64,000 nt of DNA, taken from Reticulitermes speratus. Taxonomy: Eukaryota > Arthropoda > Insecta > Blattodea > Rhinotermitidae. Shown piece after piece: positions 54,116-63,836 of the stretch (position 1 is its first letter; every line of letters begins with the position of its first letter). A program made the translations under genes and the position numbers. Where the stretch lies: assembly GCA_021186555.1 (NCBI GenBank), contig JAJKFL010000007.1, forward strand, positions 29,107,177-29,171,176, read 5' to 3'. The notes under the pieces were generated by a model. That model was not told where the DNA came from, ran no database searches, and worked only from the letters and a program-made list of their open reading frames with translations.

Positions 54116-56260
54116 TTAGGTCTCCCCTGACCGCCGTAACAGTTCCTTTGTCCTTCGCTTATTCTCCGATGTCCGATTGCATAACCCCTGGCGTTCCTGT
54201 CTCGGCCATCTCGCCTGACATGGCGTACCTGAACACTGCCACTGGGTCTGCGACTCCCCGTGTTGTCTAATAGCTGGTCTCGCGGTGTTCTGCGATTTTG
54301 ATCTGGGCGATCGAAATCTCGTCGTACTCACCTGTAGTTCTCCCTCGACTTTTCTACGCATTGTAATTTTGTAAGGAAAGCAAGTGCTTCCTGTGTTGCT
54401 TTAAGGTTGGCACTTACCAGGCAGCTTTGGACCCTTGGCTCGTAATGGGTTATCACGGCAATAAGCAGGTCCTGGTCGGACATGGCCGGCGACAGCATGC
54501 TCGCCATGTTTGCCTACCTAATGTAATGTTTGGAGAAGCTTTCCCCCGACCTATAGTTATATCGGTCCTGATACACGACACACCCAATTTCTGACTGTCC
54601 AGTCCTGTCCCACAGCAGCTCGGTGAAAGCCTTCTTAAAAGCGTCGTATGATTTTAGTTGTCCATAGGTCGTCGACATCCACTGCTTTGCGAAAGGATCC
54701 GAAATCGAGCGAAAGACTAAAGGAAGGCGGAGTTCTTCAGGGGTTCTTTTGAGTGAGAAGTATTCATATAACTCCCTGATAAAGTAAAAAGCTACTTGTT
54801 TCAAACTATCAGAATATTTAGGTAATGATAATTCGCTGTACTGGCTGGTATTAACAAAGGTCTCAGATGGTGCACTCACATTGTCAGTACATGAAGTAGC
54901 GATAGTGTTAGTATTGTCTACGTCATTGCATGCGGATGCATTGCAAACACTTACACCATTCACACTAGGGGAAATATGGCTGCCCGATTCCGAAACAGCT
55001 GAGCTGACCTGGCTGGTCGGTTGACCTACATCTGTTAGTCTAATTATTGCACTAGCCTGCGGAGAGGAGCTGATGGTGTCCGATTGGCTTCATTACCATA
55101 CAATTTTTCCCATAAATTTCCAATCTCCGAATTTAATTTCTAGATTTCTGATTCGTAAATTTGTCTATCAGTCTGAATACTGCTATTGTACTCTCCTAAA
55201 TTAGATGCAACTGATGCAGCTGTGTCACCTACCTGATTGTTAACCTCTGTATTCTGGTTTAGTTCTGACCTGAGGCTGTTTACACTGGCATCAGTCTGGC
55301 ATTTATATGCATTCATACTGTCATGCATTACATCACACAAATTCTCAACATTTCGCACAAGGTTGGTTAGTTCCATCTCATTACTGTTCTTAACTATTTC
55401 AACCTCTTTAGCAATTGATTGTATCTCAGTTTGTAAGTGTTTGAAAATTTCTTCCTCATCCGATCATTTTCTTTCGTCATTTCTGAAGATGAGTTTCCAA
55501 TAACTCAATTTAATTTTGCATTTAAACTATCAGACACAGAGTTTAATTTGGCATCCAAACTTTCTCGAATGGAAGCTAATTTTGCATCCAAATTCTCAGA
55601 TATTTTAATTAATTCAACTTGCAATGCATTAATCATTTTTCCTTCCAAAGTGGCTGTCTGCTTGTTACTTTCCTCTTGAATGTCATTTAATATTGATTCT
55701 AAAGTCGAGGCCAGTTTTGCGTTTTCTGCCTGCTTGGCTGCCACAAAAGTGGCAAACATGCTATGCAGCTGATTAGCAGAAACTGGGCTCTCATTAGTAC
55801 CACTAGTTACATCACTGTTACCGGATACTTCTACAGTGTTCTGGATACATCTATCCACATTTCTGACAACAGTTTGTTCTAGTTCATGGTCTGAAATAGT
55901 GTTCTGTGCAGCTATATCTGACATAACAGGAGCTATATTTTCACTTCGCGCTGTTGATGCGCTCCGACTGCGTAGACACATGTCCACTGAAATCAACCTA
56001 TCCATTTTAACAAAAAAAATTCAAACATACAGTTGCCTGTAGGTTGACTTACTTTGGGTGTGCAGTGTGTAAGCTAAAGATGACAACCGCGAATAGGTGC
56101 TGCACGCATGTCCGAAGTTGATCCACGCATCGGCGGCTGTCTTTGCTCTCTGGTGATGCGTTGCCGTGGCCCTTGGATCGGTCACTGTGGTTCTTCGATG
56201 AGTCGCTGTGGCTCTTGGATGGGTCCTGTGGCTCTTGGATGGGTTGCGGTGGTTCTTCAA
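54116..56260 (-). pseudogene. Gag-like region: coiled coil, capsid, basic tail
   Basis: 55505-56005 encodes a long heptad-like coiled coil (LDAKLASIRESLDAKLNSVS), 55140-55376 continues it, 54514-54963 has a capsid-like segment (LPKYSDSLKQVAFYFIRELYEYF, cited in part; KAFTELLWDRTG) and 54116-54361 a basic Arg/Gln-rich tail in a shifted frame, in place of a clear zinc knuckle. 56021-56260 is a repetitive His/Thr/Arg-rich leader. Several shifts separate the parts. An extended coiled coil before capsid is unusual for gypsy Gag. Confidence 0.6.
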
Positions 56261-56329
56261 TGGTGTACTTTCGATGTTACGTGCACTTTCACTTGTTCGA
56301 GCCCCACGTCATTTCCAGCCACTTTTAAC

Positions 56330-56893
56330 TGATCCGTACTCTTACCTTCTCCGCACAGTTTGTAGTAATCTTTATCTTTACTCTTATAATGCTATGCATA
56401 TAGGTTAGAGGATCAGCTGGCTAGCTTGTACAGTGGAGAGCAAGGTTCATCTCAGGGAATATGATGTGGAATTGGTGTACAGTGATGGATGTACAACTGT
56501 TATTGTTCATCAAGTTACACCAACAAATGTAACACACTGAAGCGACAAAGTCACTAAAATTATCAGGAGATTGATAACCAGATATAGTTGATAAAAATGT
56601 ACCACAACACTATCTGTTCACAGTTCACAACAGGCACATATGTTTAGGTCTCTATCTGATCTAGTGACCAGCGAGCTGTTGAAGCGTAGGACTTGGAATG
56701 CCCTTGTTACCCTCCTGTTTCGCGCATTTCCTTCCCACGGTTAGGACGATGGCTTGTTTAGTCCCTTTTTCTGAATTCACAACCCCAATATCCCAAGCTG
56801 CCTTTGATATGCTGTGTCGGCGCTATAAAACACTCACCCCAACCACACTACTTCCATCTACCCTTACAAAGGTTCATTACATTTGTTCTAACA
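56330..56893 (-). repeat. Candidate 5' LTR of the gypsy element
   Basis: The minus strand starts TGTTAGAACAAATG at 56893, a typical LTR beginning, with TTTTATAGCG further in. Just below its likely end, the minus strand at about 56315-56290 reads TGG...ACGTGGGGCTCGAAC, which resembles a primer-binding site for a tRNA-Lys-type T-arm. No second LTR is available, so the limits are tentative. Confidence 0.35.
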
Positions 56894-56895
56894 TA

Positions 56896-57840
56896 CGTAG
56901 TCTGTCCGGAAAGTAATGAGAATGGTTTTCAAAAAAATATTTTTTTTGAAAATTTTTATAAATAATGTGATCTCCTTCAAAGTATGATCCTTGGGAGTGC
57001 ACGCAACACTCCCACGGTTCTTCCATTCTTCATAGCAGCCCTGAAAATCTTCAACCGCGAGGGTGTTCAGTGCTTGTGTCGCGGTGTTTGGACGTTGGTC
57101 AGTGTACCGAAATGGTGCCCTTTAAAATTCTTCTTATCTTCGGGAAGATGAAAAACTCACAGGGTACCAAGTCAGGGCTGTAGGGAGGATGTGGAAGAAC
57201 TGCGATTTGTTTTTCAACCAAAAACTCTCTGACAGCCAATGAGGTGTGCTCGGCGCGTTGTCATGATGAAGGATCCACGAAGAGGCGATTTTGCACAAAC
57301 TTCTCTCATCATCAATTCTTGTGTGACAATTTCATGAACCACATTTTCGCGAGTCCCAGTTCCTCTGCGATCATTCTGACAGTCAACCGTCTGTCACGGT
57401 TCAGTACAGACATCACTGCATCCACATTCCGTTGCGTTTTTGATGAAGAGACGCGTCCTGATCCTTGTTCATCTTCCACACTCTCGCGTCCATCCTTGAA
57501 AGCTTTGTGCCATCGGTAGACCTGTGCAGACGAGAGGGTAGCTTGTCCATAAGCTTTCCTCAACATTTCGAGGGTTTCCGATGCGCTGTTACCCATTTTC
57601 ACACAAAATTTTATCGCATACCGTTGTTCCAAACTCGCTTGCATTTTTCTCACGACGAGGCACTCGAACAGGGTGATACAACAATAACTGTCACGACTCT
57701 GTGAAGGCCAGAATGTGACTGAAATGGGTTCTAACCTATACCTGGCACCCCACCCCTAAGTGACCTAGACTTGCCCTTCCCATCCCACGGCCGTAGGGAG
57801 CGTAGGAATTTCATTCCCATTACTTTCCGGACAGACCTCG
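56896..57840 (-). mobile_element. Internally deleted mariner element
   Basis: TA target bases at 56894-56895 and 57841-57842. The ends read CGTAGTCTGTCCGGAAAGTA and CGAGGTCTGTCCGGAAAGTA on opposite strands. The minus strand has the N-terminal helix-turn-helix half of the transposase (57312-57653: RYAIKFCVKMGNSASETLEM, RWHKAFKDGRESVEDEQGSG, then a partial linker), and after a deletion the C-terminal half with LHHDNAP (second catalytic Asp) and a CEFF..PKIKR region about 57290-57100. The first catalytic Asp region is lost. It abuts copy B exactly at the TA. Confidence 0.9.
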
Positions 57841-57842
57841 TA

Positions 57843-58545
57843 CGTGGCTAAGGCATGTCATCTTTGATGTTTAGTTACACTTCTCTAGCCCAACCCTCCA
57901 GTTTCTCTAAATCTCTTTCCTACCATACCTTTTTGCTATAGCCGATGCAGTTTCTCCATAATCATTTTTGCTAGCAACAGGTCATCTTTGAGGTTTAGTT
58001 GCTCTTCTTTACCCAACCCACAGTGTCTCTAATAACTCTTTGTCACCTTTCCATGCTGCTATGTGCCAGGCAGTTTGTCCATCCTTATCTTTTGCTAGCA
58101 ACAGGTCATCTTTGAGGTTTAGTTGCACTTCTCTACCCCAACACCACAGTGTCTCTAATACCTCTTTCTTACCATACACTGCTGCTAGGTTCCAGGCAGT
58201 TTGTCCATTATCATTTTTTGCTAGCAACAGGTCATCTTTGAGGTTTAGTTGCACTTCTCTACCCCAACCCCACAGTGTCTCTAATACCTCTTTCTTACCA
58301 CATACTGCTGCTATGTGCCAGGCAGTTTGTCCAAACTTATCTTTTGCTAGCAACAGGTCATCTTTGACGTTTAGTTGCACTTCTCTACCCCAACCCCACA
58401 GTGCCTCTAAAATCTCTTTCTCACCATACGCTGCTGCTATGTGCCAGGCAGTTTGTCTATACCATTTTTTGCTAGCAACAGGTCATCTTTGAGGTTTAGT
58501 TGCACTTCTTTAGCCCTATCCCACAGTTCCTCTAAAATCTCTTTC
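57843..58545 (-). pseudogene. Copy B: frayed ankyrin array
   Basis: Six to seven ankyrin units at nearly 126-bp spacing, with several small indels (for example tgtgc-aggcag-ttgt near 58570, a short block missing near 58475, two C losses near 58015). The array ends at the mariner TA at 57842. The 3' end of the gene seen downstream in copy A is absent. Confidence 0.8.
58009..58380 (-). CDS. Copy B: in-frame block of three ankyrin units
   Basis: 123 open codons with three 42-residue units (GQTAWHIAAVCGKKEVLETL and variants), each with LNLKDDLLLAK. This belongs to the frayed array, separated from the main frame by small indels. Confidence 0.75.
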   Translation of the reverse strand: MQLNVKDDLLLAKDKFGQTAWHIAAVCGKKEVLETLWGWGREVQLNLKDDLLLAKNDNGQTAWNLAAVYGKKEVLETLWCWGREVQLNLKDDLLLAKDKDGQTAWHIAAWKGDKELLETLWVG

Positions 58546-61500
58546 TCACCACACTCTGCTGCTATGTGCAGGCAGTTGTTCATAATTATCTTTTGCTAGC
58601 AACAGGTCATCTTTGAGGTTTAGTTGCACTTCTCTAGCCCAATCCCACAGTGTCTCTAACGTCTTTAAGTTGCCTCTCTCTGCTGCCAAGTGCCATGCAG
58701 TTTTTCTGGAACTGTCTTTGTGCAGAAGCAGGTTATTTATTGTGTCTGAATGTCCTGCTGCTTTCAGGCCACTGAATAAAAATTCAATAATATAAGCATT
58801 GTCATCTGCTGCTGCTTGGTGTAATGCTGTTTGTACTTCTACTGTTCTTAACTGGTTTTGTTTAGCTATCCATACATTGTATATTTGTTCTCCACATAGT
58901 TTTAAGTTCACTTCTGATGTCTTAGTTTTTAACAATAATCCATCCAGGAAGAATCTAATCACCTGATAATCTGCCTCCAGTAAAATTTTAGTAACTAATG
59001 AAACCTGTACTTCTGACAAAGAACTGTTTTTCTTTGTCAATTGTTTTACCAGGAAATCTGCAACATAATACTCAGCAAAAGTGCGGTGGATAAAGTGAGG
59101 TTTATCATCAACATATTGTACAATTCCAATTCTAGCAATTTCTTCAGGTGTAAGAATGTCAGATTCTTCAAGTTTTAAAACAGCATCTTCCAGTTCAGGA
59201 AACAGTATTTCCAAAGCCCATTTTTGATGATTTTTGGTAGGACTTATGTCAGAAATAACATTCTCAGCGTATTGTTCGTCAGATATTTTTCCTTTTGCCT
59301 TGAAAATATTCAATTTGGTTTTAATAAATTTCTTATACAGATCTAGAAGACTCAGTTGTTCAGGTAACTCAGGCTCAGATTTATGTGACGAATGAAATGC
59401 TTCAACTTCTTCTTGAAAAGCCTCTGCCAGCATTCGTGTTTGTAATGGAATGCCAGTGAACTCTTTCTCTTTATCTCCAATTAATTGTGCCAGCCTCTCA
59501 ATTAATGTTGTAGCATAAATTTCCAAATGCTGCTGATTGCCACCTTGAAGTTGTAAAGCTTGATACCAGAATTTGGTTAAAAACTCAACCTGATCATCTT
59601 TAGAGAAGGGTTCTAACGTGTAACACAACTGCTGTAGATGATCTTCCAATGCCTCTCTCAAGTGTGGTCGGGTGGTGACCCACAACTGCTCTATCGAAGG
59701 CTGCTTTAGAGGATTTACAGCCTGCAGTAAATCAAGGACAGTCTTTGTATATTTGGGACTGATTTCATCAAAACCATCAAACAATAATACTAACTTTGTT
59801 TTTTCTTCAAGTCCCTGAAGGCAATGTTTAAACAGTTCCTTCTCAAACAGAGATTGTAATTGTAATAATTTTTCAGACAAAAACTCATTAGTCCCTAGCT
59901 TTTGCTTCACTTGAGCCTCAAGTACATCTGTATGGTTAGTTAAATCAATTCTCACCACCCAGTGTGTCGGGTATTTCTGTTTAATTTGCTTAGACAGATG
60001 GGTCAGCACAGTGGTTTTACCCATCCCTGCAGTATCAGCAATCACCATCACTTTCTGGCACTCTGCTTGCTGAAAAAATGTATCTACATTCTCTGGTGCG
60101 TACACTTGGGGATTTTCGGTACCCGTATATTCATGCAGTGCCTTTAAAATCCCTTGTGACTGCTGCCAAATCAGTTTTCCTGATTCGTCTTTCAGCAGCC
60201 AATGCACATTTCTTTTTGGATTACTCTGACAAAGTTGTCTGAATTCATCTTCTGTAGTAGTCAGTAAATCAGGGAATTTTTGTTCAAAAATATCCTGTTT
60301 CATAGATACTTGGTGATTAAAAGTTCTATCAATATAGTAATTTTCAATGTAACCATCAGTAGTAGATGTCAGCACATCTTTACCTATCACCAATGTTTTT
60401 CCTGCTAGTAAATCAGCAAGAAGCAAAAACTTTGTCAATGGTGATTCAGCAGATATGAGTTGATTTAAGGACATTTGAATGCCTTGGAAACAGACTGTGT
60501 TCTTCAGAAGTTCATTTTGTGAATCAGGGGTTAAATCACTCCAACCATACCCTCTGTCATGCATTATTTTTGGCTGGTAATCCTTTAACTCACCTTGAAG
60601 TGACAGTGCTACATCAGTAACAGCAATGAAAATAATCCTTTTCTTTTCACTAAAGCTGTTCACAGTGGACCACAGGTGTGTTCTACTTTTCTCATATTCA
60701 CATGAACAGTCAATAATAAGTGTTGGGCGCGTGTCCGACTGAAATGTGTTATAAATAGCCTCTGCTTTCTCCTGATTTTCAAACTGTTCAGCTGATACAA
60801 CGATATAACCACTCTCGATAACTGATACACTCATATTATTATTCTTTATGTCATGATTTCTTCTCAAAACTTGATACAGATTCAATATAGTCAGTCGTGG
60901 CAATGGGCTTGATAATATCTGGACATTTTGACAATTAATTACATCATCATTTAATAGACAATTATCATTTAACCAAATTTTGGACTGCTCAATTTCATCC
61001 ATTTTCCCCAGCAGTTTATTCAAGCGCTGAATTTTATGCCTGGCCTTAATACGGTCAGGGTTTTCTACAAAGCTCCTTAAATCCCCTTGTGTCTGTTGCT
61101 CATAGAATTTGAATAATTCTGGTGCTTGTTGTGTGAGTTGCTGTTTGTTTTGTTCTCCACTGTAACGTGCCAGCAGATGAGGCACACGGACAATCAGTTC
61201 TGCAGGCCACTCAGACTTCTTTTTATAAACAGTGAATACCCGTTCAATAATGGGATCTATCCCCGTTTTGTCATGGTACTGTGATACTATTTTATCAAAG
61301 TCAGACTTCGTTTGCTTATCTAAATCTTCATAAGGATTGCATTCATTGTCACAGCAAACTTGCATGGCCAGATGGGTTAACTCATGCGCTAAAGTGCCCA
61401 GTAATTCAGACTCTTGTTTGGCACCAATATAAAGACGACCTTCCCTGTAGTCACACGCCCCTTTCGTTTCAGAAGATTGTGTGGGGTCTATATCAACAAT

Positions 61501-63822
61501 GGAGTCTTTGTCAAAATCAAAGACAATTTCATTCATGCCTGAATGCTCTACCACTTTTAGGATGGTTGAAATCTCTGGTATGGCATCCAGTTGTTTGTAC
61601 ACTTCCCTTAAAAAATCCTTTTTGTCCTGTTTTCTAGATTTCTGTGTTGACTTGGATACTAGAAAATCAATATGAGAGTCACGCTGTTTTACATAGTATT
61701 TTTTGTTAGCTTGTTTCAATGTATGTCTCTGTTCATTAGTTAATTCTCCCAGGACCACTGATAGCTCTTCATCTCTTCCAGCAGAAAACCCTTCAGATTT
61801 TAACAGTGCATAAATCTCATACTGATCTGCTTTAAGAGCTCTTGTCAGTGCACACTGATTGCTAGTGTCATAGGCAAATTTTAATTGAGGATGATTTTTA
61901 ATAAAAGCTTTCACGGCATTAATGGAACCTTCCATTATGGCTTGATGGAAATTCCGCCTCTCTTCAACTTGCTTCATCAATGCAGTTGTATTTTCACTTT
62001 CTTCTAGGCCATTTAAATCAAAATTTTCAGGGAATGGAGAGTCTGCTTCAAGTAGTGCCTGCACATTTTTATAACGTTTTTTATTCCATGCTAATGATAC
62101 AGCAGTAACATTCTCTCTTTCTCTATGGCAGTGAATATCAGCGCCACAAAAAATTAAGAATTGCAGCGTCTCAGGTTTTTCTTTCTGAGCAGCAATTAGT
62201 AAGGGATTGTCACTATGACCATCTCTTAATGCCAACAATCCTCTTTTTGAATCAATGAGAAACAGCTCTTCTGCAGAACTGGTTATGGGCAAGTTTAATA
62301 ATGCAGAAAGGCACTGTGGGCCCCCAAACTCAGCGGCAATCTCTAACGTTCTTCTTTCATCTCCATTTTGATAAGCTAAATCCCAATCAACCAGTAATAA
62401 AAACCGCAGTGATAGACTGTCATCATCCCTCGCAGCGTAGTCAATTAAACGCCAAGTGTCAATTTCTTGCTTCACATCAAAACTAACTTTTAGCAAATCT
62501 AATGCATCTCCTTTAAATTCACCACCAATACCTAGCTTTAAGGCATTCAATAACAGTGGTAGTTTAAAACTCCCTTTGTTGGAGAGCTGGAGAGTGAGCT
62601 TGTCTTGAGTGGTGAACAAACCGTCTGAATCCATCTCTACTGTGGTAAAAGCACGATGGGCTGGCTGTTTAAAAAAGACTAAATGCTTTGCACAAGGCAT
62701 TACATCCCATTGGATAATCACAGGTTTTCTTTCATCAAGAACTTCTGCCAAACATTCTAAAGTATTACTGGGAAATTCACTGCAGTCATCAACCTGTATC
62801 ACGATAAAAAACCAATGACTGGCCTGATTGAAGGTTTCATAGAATTCTTTTTGCTGCATGAAATCCAAGGCAGCACTGACTGTTGGACTGCTTGTTATCC
62901 TTAATATTTTAAAGTCAGCATCTTCTTTCTCAGCAGCAACAACAGACCATGTGCTCTTATCACTTAGACTACACTCTTTTAAATATCGACCATCTATTGC
63001 TTGATGGGTCTTTGCTTCAGAAGACCTTTTGATCTCCTCTGCCCCCTGTTCTAAATTCCCTGGTTGTGCTGAGACTCCCTGCAGACTGTCTTCAACTGAC
63101 TTAACAGTGTGCAATTCTAATCCATCTGTTGGGTTGTCTTGTGACTGGATACCCTCTAAAGGGGATGAATGTTCTTGTTTCTCTGTGGGTTTGTTAGGTA
63201 CTGATGTCTTACGTAGTATTGGAACAAAATGAGACAACCCTTCATTTAAAATATGAATCATCTGAGGGTCACTGTAGAGGCTTGAATTTTCATTCATTGA
63301 CTTTGACCCTGAACTATCTACCAGCTGATGGCTGATAACTTCTTGAACATCTGCATGACGTTTTTCAATTAAATGAAGTTTTATTCCATACTTCTGACAA
63401 AGCAAATACCCTTCAATCTCTGGTCTCCCACAGATAGCAGCACCTAAGCTGATAATAGCTCGTTCTGCTGCTAATTGAATATGTGCCAGATAGCTTTCAA
63501 AATAAGTGTGTTCATGCCTGCTGTTTGATGCATATCCTCCTGCAACAGCATCCTCTGAAATCACTTGGTGCCAAGTTTTGCCACTTTGGCTATCATAAAC
63601 AGAATCCTTGTTAACTTTGGCATAATCAAAACAGGATTGCCTTAATGATTTAACACTAAATGATCCACCAGGAATAGGTAACTGATTCATTCCCTGGGCC
63701 ACTGAGTCAAAAAAGCAATCTTCATCCCCTGCAGCTTTTCCTATTATAAAATCATTAGGAATCCGTAATGCACCTTTTGGAAGGCTCAGGTCTTTGTGTT
63801 TTTCTGTCATGGTTTTCAACAT
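58546..63822 (-). CDS. Copy B: 1758-codon OTU / ankyrin / zincin / NACHT / ankyrin protein
   Basis: Start ATG at 63822 (MLKTMTEKHK), the homologous start in copy A. Domains: OTU protease ~25-205, with Cys36 in GDEDCFFDS and His198 in GLSHFVPIL; linker ~206-290; block ~290-480 with FFIVIQVDDCSEF; degenerate ankyrins ~480-700; zincin motif HELTH at 813-817 (DNA 61372-61386); pre-NACHT ~950-1230 with GYGWSDL and CFQG; NACHT ~1258-1600 with Walker A GMGKTT 1266-1271 and Walker B LVLLFDGFDE 1344-1353; ankyrin array from ~1665. No signal peptide is evident, so an intracellular protein. The frame ends in the second full array unit by a two-base loss. Close relatives are NACHT-ankyrin proteins of arthropods and ankyrin/OTU effectors of intracellular bacteria; family placement is from motifs only. 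Confidence 0.88.
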   Translation of the reverse strand: MLKTMTEKHKDLSLPKGALRIPNDFIIGKAAGDEDCFFDSVAQGMNQLPIPGGSFSVKSLRQSCFDYAKVNKDSVYDSQSGKTWHQVISEDAVAGGYASNSRHEHTYFESYLAHIQLAAERAIISLGAAICGRPEIEGYLLCQKYGIKLHLIEKRHADVQEVISHQLVDSSGSKSMNENSSLYSDPQMIHILNEGLSHFVPILRKTSVPNKPTEKQEHSSPLEGIQSQDNPTDGLELHTVKSVEDSLQGVSAQPGNLEQGAEEIKRSSEAKTHQAIDGRYLKECSLSDKSTWSVVAAEKEDADFKILRITSSPTVSAALDFMQQKEFYETFNQASHWFFIVIQVDDCSEFPSNTLECLAEVLDERKPVIIQWDVMPCAKHLVFFKQPAHRAFTTVEMDSDGLFTTQDKLTLQLSNKGSFKLPLLLNALKLGIGGEFKGDALDLLKVSFDVKQEIDTWRLIDYAARDDDSLSLRFLLLVDWDLAYQNGDERRTLEIAAEFGGPQCLSALLNLPITSSAEELFLIDSKRGLLALRDGHSDNPLLIAAQKEKPETLQFLIFCGADIHCHRERENVTAVSLAWNKKRYKNVQALLEADSPFPENFDLNGLEESENTTALMKQVEERRNFHQAIMEGSINAVKAFIKNHPQLKFAYDTSNQCALTRALKADQYEIYALLKSEGFSAGRDEELSVVLGELTNEQRHTLKQANKKYYVKQRDSHIDFLVSKSTQKSRKQDKKDFLREVYKQLDAIPEISTILKVVEHSGMNEIVFDFDKDSIVDIDPTQSSETKGACDYREGRLYIGAKQESELLGTLAHELTHLAMQVCCDNECNPYEDLDKQTKSDFDKIVSQYHDKTGIDPIIERVFTVYKKKSEWPAELIVRVPHLLARYSGEQNKQQLTQQAPELFKFYEQQTQGDLRSFVENPDRIKARHKIQRLNKLLGKMDEIEQSKIWLNDNCLLNDDVINCQNVQILSSPLPRLTILNLYQVLRRNHDIKNNNMSVSVIESGYIVVSAEQFENQEKAEAIYNTFQSDTRPTLIIDCSCEYEKSRTHLWSTVNSFSEKKRIIFIAVTDVALSLQGELKDYQPKIMHDRGYGWSDLTPDSQNELLKNTVCFQGIQMSLNQLISAESPLTKFLLLADLLAGKTLVIGKDVLTSTTDGYIENYYIDRTFNHQVSMKQDIFEQKFPDLLTTTEDEFRQLCQSNPKRNVHWLLKDESGKLIWQQSQGILKALHEYTGTENPQVYAPENVDTFFQQAECQKVMVIADTAGMGKTTVLTHLSKQIKQKYPTHWVVRIDLTNHTDVLEAQVKQKLGTNEFLSEKLLQLQSLFEKELFKHCLQGLEEKTKLVLLFDGFDEISPKYTKTVLDLLQAVNPLKQPSIEQLWVTTRPHLREALEDHLQQLCYTLEPFSKDDQVEFLTKFWYQALQLQGGNQQHLEIYATTLIERLAQLIGDKEKEFTGIPLQTRMLAEAFQEEVEAFHSSHKSEPELPEQLSLLDLYKKFIKTKLNIFKAKGKISDEQYAENVISDISPTKNHQKWALEILFPELEDAVLKLEESDILTPEEIARIGIVQYVDDKPHFIHRTFAEYYVADFLVKQLTKKNSSLSEVQVSLVTKILLEADYQVIRFFLDGLLLKTKTSEVNLKLCGEQIYNVWIAKQNQLRTVEVQTALHQAAADDNAYIIEFLFSGLKAAGHSDTINNLLLHKDSSRKTAWHLAAERGNLKTLETLWDWAREVQLNLKDDLLLAKDNYEQLPAHSSRVW

Positions 63823-63836
63823 TAATATCAGACCAT

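Larger units (their letters stand above)
51401..56893 (-). mobile_element. Decayed Ty3/gypsy-type LTR retrotransposon lacking integrase and 3' LTR
   Basis: Minus-strand order from the right: candidate LTR, gag-like coiled-coil and capsid region, aspartic protease, reverse transcriptase, RNase H start; then the element ends abruptly. Protease before RT/RNase H is the usual pol order. Stops and shifts occur throughout. It lies between copy B and its downstream flank, replacing the 3' end of the gene seen in copy A. Confidence 0.85.
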
